Assembly (NCBI GenBank): GCA_937120495.1
Contig: CAKZJW010000114.1
Span: 1 to 64,000 of the forward strand
DNA length: 64,000 bases
Reading direction: 5' to 3'
From: an uncultured Oligoflexia bacterium
GTDB lineage: Bacteria > Bdellovibrionota > Bacteriovoracia > Bacteriovoracales > Bacteriovoracaceae
Numbering within the stretch: the first letter of the stretch is position 1; every line of letters starts with the position of its first letter. Below, in pieces: positions 27,054 to 35,260 of this stretch. The notes below the pieces were generated by a model. That model was given only the letters and a program-made list of their open reading frames with translations, was not told where the DNA came from and made no database searches. A program made the translations under genes and the position numbers.

Positions 27054-28997
27054 TTATATTCTCTTTGGCATGAAGTTAAACGGCTGATTTACATCTACTG
27101 TACCACCACCTAGTGGTCTTGGGAACCTAATCCCTCTAAGAACTCCTACAACACAACCTTTTACATTTCTTGGTAACCCAGATCCTGAGCCTACACCAGC
27201 TCGAGACACAGATCCCGATGCACCGATTGTGAAGACAAGTTTAATTGTCCCTGTTATATCTTTCTTAGCATTTCTATCTAATTCTTTTTGATAACAATAT
27301 CTAAATTGAGGAATATGCTCTCTAAGTATTCTTCTAATTGCTTCAGGGTCCATTGATCCAAGTACAACTGTCTCTGATGGTATTCCTGCTGTATATATAC
27401 CTGTTTTAGAAGAGAGCCCCTCTGTCCCCTTCGATTGAGATAGTTTTCCTATAGTAGAGCCAGTCAAGTTACCAACCTGAGTTCCAACGTTTGCTTTTTT
27501 CAGATTACTTGCAACTCCACCGCCAATATTAGTAGATCCAAATGAATTATTTGAAGAAGCCTTTGCTACCTTAGCTCCTCTCAACGATCCACCCTTGGCC
27601 ATTGAAGAGCTAATAGTTGATTTAAAATCAAAAGACTTATACGTATCTACTCTTCCGATTTTTGGAGAAGGTCTTACAGCCTTACGAGTTTGACTTGATC
27701 GAGTTTTGGATTTCGCAGCTTTTGCTCCAGCTACTTTATTAGCACGAGCTTTTGTTTTTGGTGCCGGTTTTTTTACTTTTTTCTGTACCAGAACTTTTTT
27801 AGCTGTTTTACTCCCCGATTGTTTTACAACTTTTTTCGGTTTTTGAGCCGTCTTCTTCGGTGATGGTTTAGGTTTTGTTTTTTTCTTTACAACTTTTTTT
27901 ACATCTTTTTGTGGTTTAGGTTTCTTTTTCAATACTTCTTTGACTTTTCTAATCTTTCTCACTGGTGTCTTGTATAAGATCCTAGCAATACGATCAGGGT
28001 CTTTCTCATCTTCTTTTTCTTCAATTTCAATTAAACTAATTCCAGTTCCAACAACAAGAACAAATAGTAAAACAAAGCAAATATATTTAAACAAAGCCCT
28101 ATCTCTACCAAAGATTGGTGCTGGTTTTACAATGGGAGGGCTAAATACTTTTCTTATATAAATTTCTAAATGTCCGTTTTCAAGTCGAACTATATCTTCA
28201 TTCTGTATATTAACTCTACCCTCTTTAATATCGAGGATTTCATCATTTGTTAGATGTTGAGTTGTGTAATTATGTAGTTTATGAACAACGCAGTTGCCAT
28301 TGTTAATTTCGACAAAAGGTACTTTCTCATCTTTGCCAAGATAGGCAAACTCAACATCATCATTTTTAGGCTTAGCACCAACAATTGAATAAAGCCCATT
28401 TGAATCTGGTAGATAGTCGACAGAGTAAACTTTATCATTAAACAAAATAATTATCTCTACTGCCTGCTTACCATGCTCATATTTAAAGATAGGGTACAAC
28501 TCATCCACATCCTCAAAGATATATTCGGAGTAGTCAGCCTTCGGATCAGAACCAAGAGGGTAAACAATATAAGGCGTTTCCTCAGAACTAACTTCGGGGG
28601 CAACAGGTGGTAGTGTCGTTGATGCTTTACCACTTTCTGGCTCTAGGCTTTCTAGCACAGGAGGTAGATGCGCTGCAGCTGTATACTTTGTGATCGAAAG
28701 ATTAACTGCTCCAAGACTTAAAGAGTCATTCTCTTTTAAAATGGAAGTTACAACTCTTTTTCCATTTATCATCGTGCCGTTTCTTGAATTCATATCAAAA
28801 ATTTTAATTCCCCTAGGTGACACTTCTAACACTGCATGGACAGCTGATACACCAGGGTGAGAGATAACAATATCACAACTTTCACTTCGACCAATTAGCT
28901 TTCGTCCATTTGAGAACACATCGCCCTTAATAATAAGACTCTTGTCTTGCGTTGTGAGCTGAAACAATTGTTCATTTTTTGTTTTTGATACTTCCAC
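27054..28997 (-). CDS. FHA domain / transmembrane / TonB-like energy-transducing protein (GltG-like)
   Basis: 647 residues, with a GTG start after AAGGA. Residues about 25-108 form an FHA phosphothreonine-binding domain (LIGRSESCDIVI, VSAVHAV, NSRNGTMINGKRV). A helix at about 303-322 (FKYICFVLLFVLVVG) crosses the inner membrane. A long Lys/Pro/Ala-rich spacer and a Gly/Ser-rich spacer follow, able to span the periplasm. Residues about 555-647 are an AgmX/PglI-type TonB-like C-terminal domain. This layout matches GltG-type proteins of the Agl-Glt machine: a cytoplasmic signal input joined to a periplasmic force-transfer domain. Confidence 0.88.
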   Translation of the reverse strand: MEVSKTKNEQLFQLTTQDKSLIIKGDVFSNGRKLIGRSESCDIVISHPGVSAVHAVLEVSPRGIKIFDMNSRNGTMINGKRVVTSILKENDSLSLGAVNLSITKYTAAAHLPPVLESLEPESGKASTTLPPVAPEVSSEETPYIVYPLGSDPKADYSEYIFEDVDELYPIFKYEHGKQAVEIIILFNDKVYSVDYLPDSNGLYSIVGAKPKNDDVEFAYLGKDEKVPFVEINNGNCVVHKLHNYTTQHLTNDEILDIKEGRVNIQNEDIVRLENGHLEIYIRKVFSPPIVKPAPIFGRDRALFKYICFVLLFVLVVGTGISLIEIEEKEDEKDPDRIARILYKTPVRKIRKVKEVLKKKPKPQKDVKKVVKKKTKPKPSPKKTAQKPKKVVKQSGSKTAKKVLVQKKVKKPAPKTKARANKVAGAKAAKSKTRSSQTRKAVRPSPKIGRVDTYKSFDFKSTISSSMAKGGSLRGAKVAKASSNNSFGSTNIGGGVASNLKKANVGTQVGNLTGSTIGKLSQSKGTEGLSSKTGIYTAGIPSETVVLGSMDPEAIRRILREHIPQFRYCYQKELDRNAKKDITGTIKLVFTIGASGSVSRAGVGSGSGLPRNVKGCVVGVLRGIRFPRPLGGGTVDVNQPFNFMPKRI

Positions 28998-29011
28998 GAT
29001 AAATCCTTTAT

Positions 29012-29269
29012 CTACCTAATTGAATCCAGAGCTTTTTTCATCTCATTATTAAATTGTCTTCTTTCAGGTATTTTATTTCTAAATTTTTTTCTAAATCTTG
29101 GTGAGATTGATAAATCGCCAGGTGAATTCCCCCCACCTTCAACATCGATTACACCAAAATCAAATTTTTCGTATTTCTTATACTCGTAGTAAACTCTCTT
29201 GCCTTCTTCATCTCTAGCAAAGGCCAGAGTCATAAAGCATAAAGTGATCAATGCAAATATTATTTTCAT
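29012..29269 (-). CDS. Small periplasmic protein of the Glt-like cluster
   Basis: 85 residues with a signal peptide (MKIIFALITLCFMTLAFA). The mature part is basic and carries DFGVIDVEGGGNSPGDLSI, then an Arg-rich stretch (RFRKKFRNKIPERRQF). No named family recognised; a Glu-Gly-Gly-rich segment like this is often seen in small proteins beside GltE-like genes. ATGA overlap with the TPR lipoprotein gene upstream, and 14 bases before the FHA gene. Confidence 0.65.
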   Translation of the reverse strand: MKIIFALITLCFMTLAFARDEEGKRVYYEYKKYEKFDFGVIDVEGGGNSPGDLSISPRFRKKFRNKIPERRQFNNEMKKALDSIR

Positions 29270-30156
29270 TTTTGAACTCCAATACTTTGAGCTATATTTT
29301 TATAGTATCTTTTCCATTCGCCAAGATTATCTTTTTCAATATCTAAAAAAGCCTCTTTTGCTGCGACCTTATTATTATTTCTATATAAAGCTAAAGAATA
29401 ATTTAATCCAAATACTGGTTGCTCTAAATAATCTGAATCTATTTTTCTATAAAAAGAAATTGATTGGTTAACATTTCCTTTCATTAAATAGGCAACGGCT
29501 AATCCGTTAATGATTTCGACATCATTCTTTGCCATATTATATAGTCCAGTAAACGTTCTTATCGCTTGATCATAAAGGCCATACTCTAGATAGAGATTAC
29601 CGAGGTTATAAAGAGGAGTTCTTGCGTATCGATTAGACTTCTTAGCTCTTGTAAATGCGACAAGTGCTTTTTGATCTTCATCTTCAGTACGATACATAAA
29701 TCCTAAATTATTGTAAGCTGGAGCATAACTAGCTTTGAATTCTAAAGCTTTATTATAGAACAAGAGTGCTTTCCTTCTTTCACCTTTAAGCATAAAACAC
29801 GTTCCAACTTGATTCCAGAAAATGGGGTTTCGTCTATAAGAGATGGTGTTTTCCTTAATTAGAGAAAATCCTTCTTCAAAATCCTTTTCATAGCACGCAA
29901 GAGTTATACGATCTAATACGCTTTTTACTTCGATATCATTAGAGGAGTTTGTTCTTTTTAAAGCTTCTAGAGCAAGAGCTGAGTTTTTATCATTTGATTT
30001 AAATGAATCGTCAGCCTTAGAATAATTAACTGCTTTTTCTTGTTTAAAATCTTCTTTTGTTATCTCTGTAGGGTCTACATCTATTTTATTTCTATTCTTC
30101 GTTGTACTACAAGAGACAGATAATATTATAAGAGTAAAACTAATTAGCTTAATCAT
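29266..30156 (-). CDS. TPR lipoprotein (GltE/AglT-like)
   Basis: 296 residues. The lipoprotein signal ends SVSC (Cys16). Residues about 70-290 are TPR repeats, clearest at RKALLFYNKALEFKASYAPA with NNLGFMYRTEDEDQKALVAF, then YNLGNLYLEYGLYDQAIRTF and NGLAVAYLMKGNVNQSISFY. TPR lipoproteins with this neighbourhood correspond to GltE (AglT) of the gliding machine. TAATG overlap with the large TPR gene, and a strong ribosome site GGGGAGG. Confidence 0.85.
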   Translation of the reverse strand: MIKLISFTLIILSVSCSTTKNRNKIDVDPTEITKEDFKQEKAVNYSKADDSFKSNDKNSALALEALKRTNSSNDIEVKSVLDRITLACYEKDFEEGFSLIKENTISYRRNPIFWNQVGTCFMLKGERRKALLFYNKALEFKASYAPAYNNLGFMYRTEDEDQKALVAFTRAKKSNRYARTPLYNLGNLYLEYGLYDQAIRTFTGLYNMAKNDVEIINGLAVAYLMKGNVNQSISFYRKIDSDYLEQPVFGLNYSLALYRNNNKVAAKEAFLDIEKDNLGEWKRYYKNIAQSIGVQK

Positions 30157-33029
30157 TACTTACCTCCCCTATCCATCAACACCGCCTGCACAGGCGCCCA
30201 AAACCTTATAGCAAGCTCTTCAGACCTAGCATCGATAGCAGTATTAGATTTACTTAATATTTCATTTTTTGAGATGGCTCTTTTTGCATCTCTTTTATAA
30301 TTAGCTGCTTGAGCTTCAAGGGGAGAAATTATTTGCTTTCTCATATCCTTTTGAAACAGTGGCAGAAAGTCTTTTTTAATTTCTGCAGGCTTAAATGCAA
30401 CAATTTGATCTGCAAATGAATAGTGCGTATCAATTAGAATATTATAGGCTTCTACAATTCCATTCCCTGATCCTATCTCCTGAATACGAGAGGCACTAGA
30501 AACAAGTCTATCTAATAAAGTAAACTTCCTCTTTACTTGTTTTTGAAATACCGCTGCTGGATACCTTAATTCAACCGCAAGTAAAGAACGTTGAAGATTT
30601 TTTAAGCCTTGAATTTTTTCTTTTGCTATTTCATCGAGTGCTTTAACAGGTATTTCCAATTTATTTTTGATTGAGTATCGATAGAATGATCCTTGATTAC
30701 GGCTATACTTCTTAACTAAATCTCTATTGCCTAAATTTGAATGCACACGACTTAAGTATTTAGATGGCAAAATCAACTTTGGCCAATTTTTCTTTGCTCT
30801 GCTGAGCTTTGAGTAAATTGATTCATATGAATTCCAGTTTTTAGCTTGCCTGTAGTCTTTAAGCATTTCAAAGTAAACACCTGTAACGATATTTCTTTTA
30901 ATTTTACATTTTTGCGTTTTTTCTATCAAGGCCTCTACACTTTTAATATCTTTTTCTGCCAAATACATAAATGCTGCATTTTTGAAGGCAATGTGTTTTT
31001 TACGATCCTTCCTAAGACATAACTTCATTATAATTTTTTCAGCAAGGACAGCTGATTTTTTAAATTCAAGTTGGGTAAAAAGAAAAGTTGATATTGTTAG
31101 AAATGAATCTGAAAACTTTCTTGCTTCTGAAGAATTCATTTCATTTAGAGAATCAATTGACCATTTAAAAGATAGTGGAACAGATCCCATTTCATAATAT
31201 AGAGCTGCAAGGTTATACTTCGCATTTACCTTTGAACGCTTTGTGCTATTAGGATCTTTTAATATCTTATGATATCCAATTAGAGCTTTTTTCTTATTTC
31301 CTTTACGAAGCTCCATTTGAACGTCATCAATTTGAATGCTTGTTAATAATTCTCTAAGTTTTTTTGCGTATTTTTTTGATACAAAATATTTTTTTGCATC
31401 TATCGCTACGATCCATGCTCGGATTTTATTGTTTCTTTTTTTCTTACGGTCTATTTCCATAAGTTCTGCAATCATGGCCTCTTGAATCTTCCAATCTGAT
31501 GGGTACTCTGTTTTAAATCTATCAAGAGTATGTTTAGACATCTTATAGTTTTTTCTATCAAGGTATACCTTAAACAATTTTTGATAAACACTTACTTTTC
31601 TTTTACTTTTTGGAAAATTATTCAAATACTTATTATACACTGGGATGTAATATTTTTCTTTTGTCTTTAGACTAATTGATCTTTTTCCAAGACTTGAAAG
31701 CATTCCATCCATAGCTTTTGCTTTAAATTTATTTTGTTTCTTTTGAATAGAAATATCAAAAGCTTTACTATAGTGGATCAATGCTTTTACATGTTCACCA
31801 ACAACAAATGAAGTCTCTCCCTGTAGGAAGTTATACTCGGCAGCCCTTTTTGGCTCTAGCTCTGCTAGAATCTTGAAATAAGAATTTGCCATATTAGCGC
31901 GTCTTAATCTTTCTTTCTTTAATCTTTTGTAAGTCTTACCAATAGCCTGTTTTTGCAAGATTGCACCCTGCTTACCTGCTTGATATGTAAGGGTACTCAC
32001 CTGTGATTTTGTAAGATTTCTTTTCTTAAAAATACCGAATAATTTGTTTGAAACTGCAAGATGCGAATTTCTTTTACCAAACGCTGCATAAAGTACCAGT
32101 TGTTCTATATAAATCTCATTTTTCTTTTTATATTCTTTTTCATACTTAAGAGCGTACTTTAGCGTCTTCGCTGCTAGTGAATACTGTCCCTTGCCTCTCA
32201 TTGTTACGGCAATTCGAAGAAGTTGGTCAGTAAAGTTAATTCCTATTTTTCTATAAAACCGGATTCCTTCATCTATTCGACCAGCAGTTGCAAAGAACAA
32301 TCCAATATCTCTTTCAACTGATTCTCTCATATCAATATATTTCTTTGAGCTACTATTTTTAAAAACCTCTTTCATTTTTGATATTGATTTTTTATAGCGA
32401 CTAGTTCTGAAATAACACCAAGCAAGATTAAACGAGTCCTTCGTCCACCATTTATCCTTATAAGAGTTTAAAGATCTCTCATAAAGCGGAATCGCTTTAG
32501 AGTATTTTTTTTGATTGTAATAAAGCTCAGCTTGAGAAATTTGAGACTTAATTTTTGTAATAGATTTTGGAGCTGTCTTTTTTCTAGCTTTAGAAAAATA
32601 TCTTAAAGCCGTTTTTTCTTTACCGGCCTCTTTTGCATTATATCCTAAGATGTAATACACATCACCAATTGATCTATATTTTTTAAATCTTCTTACAATT
32701 TGTAGACACAAATTGTTCGCTCTTTTGAAGTACCCTGCTGATTTTTTGAAATAATTTCTCTTATTAGCTCTTTGTCTTTTCTTCGTTGAAAGAGACAAAT
32801 AGTTTTGGTTCTCTTTTTCTCTCCAAAGCCTAGCTTTTTCAAGGTTTAATTCGGCCATACGTAAAAGATGATCGGGATTTCTATTTCGAGTTTGCTTCGC
32901 TAGACGACTCACTTCACTAAGTTCTTCATCTATAATAGATATAATTTTCAGTCTTCTTTTGTCGATATCACTTGCAAACGCAGAAGGTAGAATCAGTAAT
33001 GTTAAAAGAATTAATAATATTTTTTTCAT
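30156..33029 (-). CDS. Large secreted TPR protein (GltD-like)
   Basis: 957 residues from the ATG at 33029; the frame extends two codons upstream to a GTG, but GGAG precedes this ATG and it overlaps the previous stop as TAATG. It has a signal peptide (KKILLILLTLLILPSAFAS). The body is nearly all helix with many TPR-type pairs (RSIGDVYYILGYNAKEAGKE, KSKISQAELYYNQKKYSKAI, KYNLAALYYEMGSVPLSF) and is very basic. Size, location and coupling to the TPR lipoprotein fit GltD (AgnB), a periplasmic scaffold of the trans-envelope machine. Confidence 0.82.
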   Translation of the reverse strand: MKKILLILLTLLILPSAFASDIDKRRLKIISIIDEELSEVSRLAKQTRNRNPDHLLRMAELNLEKARLWREKENQNYLSLSTKKRQRANKRNYFKKSAGYFKRANNLCLQIVRRFKKYRSIGDVYYILGYNAKEAGKEKTALRYFSKARKKTAPKSITKIKSQISQAELYYNQKKYSKAIPLYERSLNSYKDKWWTKDSFNLAWCYFRTSRYKKSISKMKEVFKNSSSKKYIDMRESVERDIGLFFATAGRIDEGIRFYRKIGINFTDQLLRIAVTMRGKGQYSLAAKTLKYALKYEKEYKKKNEIYIEQLVLYAAFGKRNSHLAVSNKLFGIFKKRNLTKSQVSTLTYQAGKQGAILQKQAIGKTYKRLKKERLRRANMANSYFKILAELEPKRAAEYNFLQGETSFVVGEHVKALIHYSKAFDISIQKKQNKFKAKAMDGMLSSLGKRSISLKTKEKYYIPVYNKYLNNFPKSKRKVSVYQKLFKVYLDRKNYKMSKHTLDRFKTEYPSDWKIQEAMIAELMEIDRKKKRNNKIRAWIVAIDAKKYFVSKKYAKKLRELLTSIQIDDVQMELRKGNKKKALIGYHKILKDPNSTKRSKVNAKYNLAALYYEMGSVPLSFKWSIDSLNEMNSSEARKFSDSFLTISTFLFTQLEFKKSAVLAEKIIMKLCLRKDRKKHIAFKNAAFMYLAEKDIKSVEALIEKTQKCKIKRNIVTGVYFEMLKDYRQAKNWNSYESIYSKLSRAKKNWPKLILPSKYLSRVHSNLGNRDLVKKYSRNQGSFYRYSIKNKLEIPVKALDEIAKEKIQGLKNLQRSLLAVELRYPAAVFQKQVKRKFTLLDRLVSSASRIQEIGSGNGIVEAYNILIDTHYSFADQIVAFKPAEIKKDFLPLFQKDMRKQIISPLEAQAANYKRDAKRAISKNEILSKSNTAIDARSEELAIRFWAPVQAVLMDRGGK

Positions 33030-34441
33030 TAACACTCCGAACCTAATGCAAAGACATAGTCGCCGAGCTCATCTGCCCAGAATTCACCGTTAAAGTTCCA
33101 AAAGTACTGTTTATCATTTCGTTGTATGTACTTTATATCTCCTCTTTTAGAGCCTTTATCATCAAAGTTATATAGTCTTGCTTTTCTTTGAGCTAGCGTT
33201 TCAAGTTTGATATAACTCATTCCTTCGAATGCCTTATACATTTGAGCATACTTTTCAATAAGTCTTTGACGGGCATAGGTTCCTAGTAGTCTTTTCTGTG
33301 TTTTAATTACCTCAGCTAAATTTTTCTTTGCAACTGTTCGAATTAATCTTCGTCTACCTGAATGAACTTTCTTTAACTCTGCTACTGCATCAACTAGAGA
33401 CTGTCTGATTTCAAGATATGCCGGCTCTCTCACTACACTTTTTAAAAATCTTTTAAGAAGAGGATTAGACGCTCTTTTTGTTTTTTCAAAATCTAGTACA
33501 AGCCTATAAAAAACTTTATATCTTCTTGCATTTCTCTTTAAAAACAATCTTAGTTTTCGTGTATTACTCATGTTTTCTTTGTAAAAATTATCACTTATTT
33601 TTTTCGCATCTTTATATAGACACATTTTCATAAATGTAAGCGCGGTTAAAACTTCAATTTCAGGATTAAAGATATAACCAAATAAAGGTGCATTATATGT
33701 TACAAGTTTTCCTAGGGTTCTATTATAGTTCTTCTCGTAGTATGAGTTCCAAGCTTCTTCAAAAAGAACTTCAGGCCAAACAAAAGATGATTTTGGAATG
33801 TCTAAGTACCTAAGGTTTGCTTTAGAGAATTTTTTTCCTTGAAAAAGAGCTCTTGCCTCTCCCATAATGCAGTAGTCTTTATTCATCATTAATTGTTTTT
33901 TTAAGATTGGCTGACTTGTTTTAGATAATCTACTTAAGCTTGCAATCTCACAATTTTTAAAAGCCGAAACTGAAGATGAAATTTTCCCCTGTAAACTATA
34001 GGCTACCGCTTTTAAGTTTAGTGCAAATGGGTAGACGGGGTGATTCGGATTAATTTTATTAACATATTCTAAAGCTGCTGCTGCTTTATTTTTTCTAATT
34101 AATTTCTTTGCAATAATATATCGAACTGAATTCGACTTTGATCGTCTTAAGTATTTAATTGACATTATTTCAAATTGGCGAGCTCCTACAACCGTTATTA
34201 ATTTATCAATTGCTCTTTCCATAGAAGAGTTAATACTTCCTCTATTTTTAAATAGAAATTCTTTCACCCATGGAATTGCTGTGTAGTAATAACCTGAACT
34301 CACCAGCTCAAGACTAACTTTTTGAGTTCTTGAGAGACCTTTGTATTTTCGAAGCTTACTCTCCGCTCCTGACAACGAAGCAAAACTTTCAAAAGAAAGC
34401 ATCAAAATTAAAGCTAAAATTATTTTTTTCATCTTGAACAT
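33029..34441 (-). CDS. Secreted helical-repeat protein of the Glt-like cluster (GltC-like)
   Basis: About 470 residues. The frame starts at a GTG at 34450; I prefer the ATG at 34441 after AGGTG, though the ATG at 34432 is also possible. It has a signal peptide (MKKIILALILMLSFESFAS). The middle holds degenerate TPR or HEAT-like helices (HPVYPFALNLKAVAYSLQG; LFEEAWNSYYEKNYNRTLG), and the C-terminus ends GEFWADELGDYVFALGSEC. Position between the barrel protein and GltD fits GltC. The name rests on context. Confidence 0.72.
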   Translation of the reverse strand: MFKMKKIILALILMLSFESFASLSGAESKLRKYKGLSRTQKVSLELVSSGYYYTAIPWVKEFLFKNRGSINSSMERAIDKLITVVGARQFEIMSIKYLRRSKSNSVRYIIAKKLIRKNKAAAALEYVNKINPNHPVYPFALNLKAVAYSLQGKISSSVSAFKNCEIASLSRLSKTSQPILKKQLMMNKDYCIMGEARALFQGKKFSKANLRYLDIPKSSFVWPEVLFEEAWNSYYEKNYNRTLGKLVTYNAPLFGYIFNPEIEVLTALTFMKMCLYKDAKKISDNFYKENMSNTRKLRLFLKRNARRYKVFYRLVLDFEKTKRASNPLLKRFLKSVVREPAYLEIRQSLVDAVAELKKVHSGRRRLIRTVAKKNLAEVIKTQKRLLGTYARQRLIEKYAQMYKAFEGMSYIKLETLAQRKARLYNFDDKGSKRGDIKYIQRNDKQYFWNFNGEFWADELGDYVFALGSEC

Positions 34442-34466
34442 CCTGTTCACCTTTTAATTTTGTTTT

Positions 34467-35180
34467 TTAAAATGTGTAATTTAATCCTAGTCTAAAATCA
34501 TAATAGTTAAACCATGATTTTTTTGTTGAGAACCCGTCAGCTTCTGCAGTATCAGCAACCGCTCTATCGGCATTACTATGCGTTCCTCTAAAATCAACTC
34601 TCGCACTCCAACTTTCACTTAAGAAAAATCTGAAACCAGTAAACCACGAGAAAGCGACACTAGTATCATCCGTTAAGTCAGAGCTATCAGCACTTCCCGT
34701 ATCAAATTCTTTTCTATTATCTTTTGTTGCAATTGAAGAAACACCTGCACCAAAAAGCCAATCATAATAAATAATTGTATTGAATGTATTAATCTTTGAA
34801 TAAAACGGAGACCAGACAATATGAGCGGACATTTCTGTTTCAATTTTTCTATAAAATGCAACCGTACTGGCTTCTTTAACTGCATCATGTGTTGCATTTT
34901 CGCTATTACTTGCTTTTGTGAATGATAACTCTAATCCCCAATTTTCGGTAAAAAAGAATCCACCATATAGAGAGCCAGAAAGGCGATCGATAAATGCGCC
35001 AGAAAGAGATTTTCCAAACGTAGCTCCAAGATAAAATGTTTTATCCTTTCTAAATTTTCTATTTTGTAAAACGTAGATTTCTTTATCTTTATCTAGCCAA
35101 GAAAAATCGTAAACCGAGTTCTCTGCCGCAAAAACAAACGAAGTGGTAAAAAGCAGTAATAATCCTAATAACTTTTTCAT
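34467..35180 (-). CDS. Outer-membrane beta-barrel protein (OMP_myx_plus type, GltA/GltB-like)
   Basis: 237 residues with a signal peptide (LLGLLLLFTTSFVFAA). The mature N-terminus has the VLQNRKFRKDKTFYLGATFG block, then GGFFFTENWGLEL, which are hallmarks of the deltaproteobacterial outer-membrane barrel family found at Glt loci. It ends YYDFRLGLNYTF, with a final Phe for barrel assembly. First gene of the minus-strand Glt-like run, with AGGA before the ATG. It would be the outer-membrane end of the machine. Confidence 0.8.
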   Translation of the reverse strand: MKKLLGLLLLFTTSFVFAAENSVYDFSWLDKDKEIYVLQNRKFRKDKTFYLGATFGKSLSGAFIDRLSGSLYGGFFFTENWGLELSFTKASNSENATHDAVKEASTVAFYRKIETEMSAHIVWSPFYSKINTFNTIIYYDWLFGAGVSSIATKDNRKEFDTGSADSSDLTDDTSVAFSWFTGFRFFLSESWSARVDFRGTHSNADRAVADTAEADGFSTKKSWFNYYDFRLGLNYTF

Positions 35181-35260
35181 TGGTACATCCTGTAACTTTT
35201 GAATAATTTTACTTACTTAGATAGTTTAACATGTTCCGCAAATGGTGCAAGATTCGGTAA

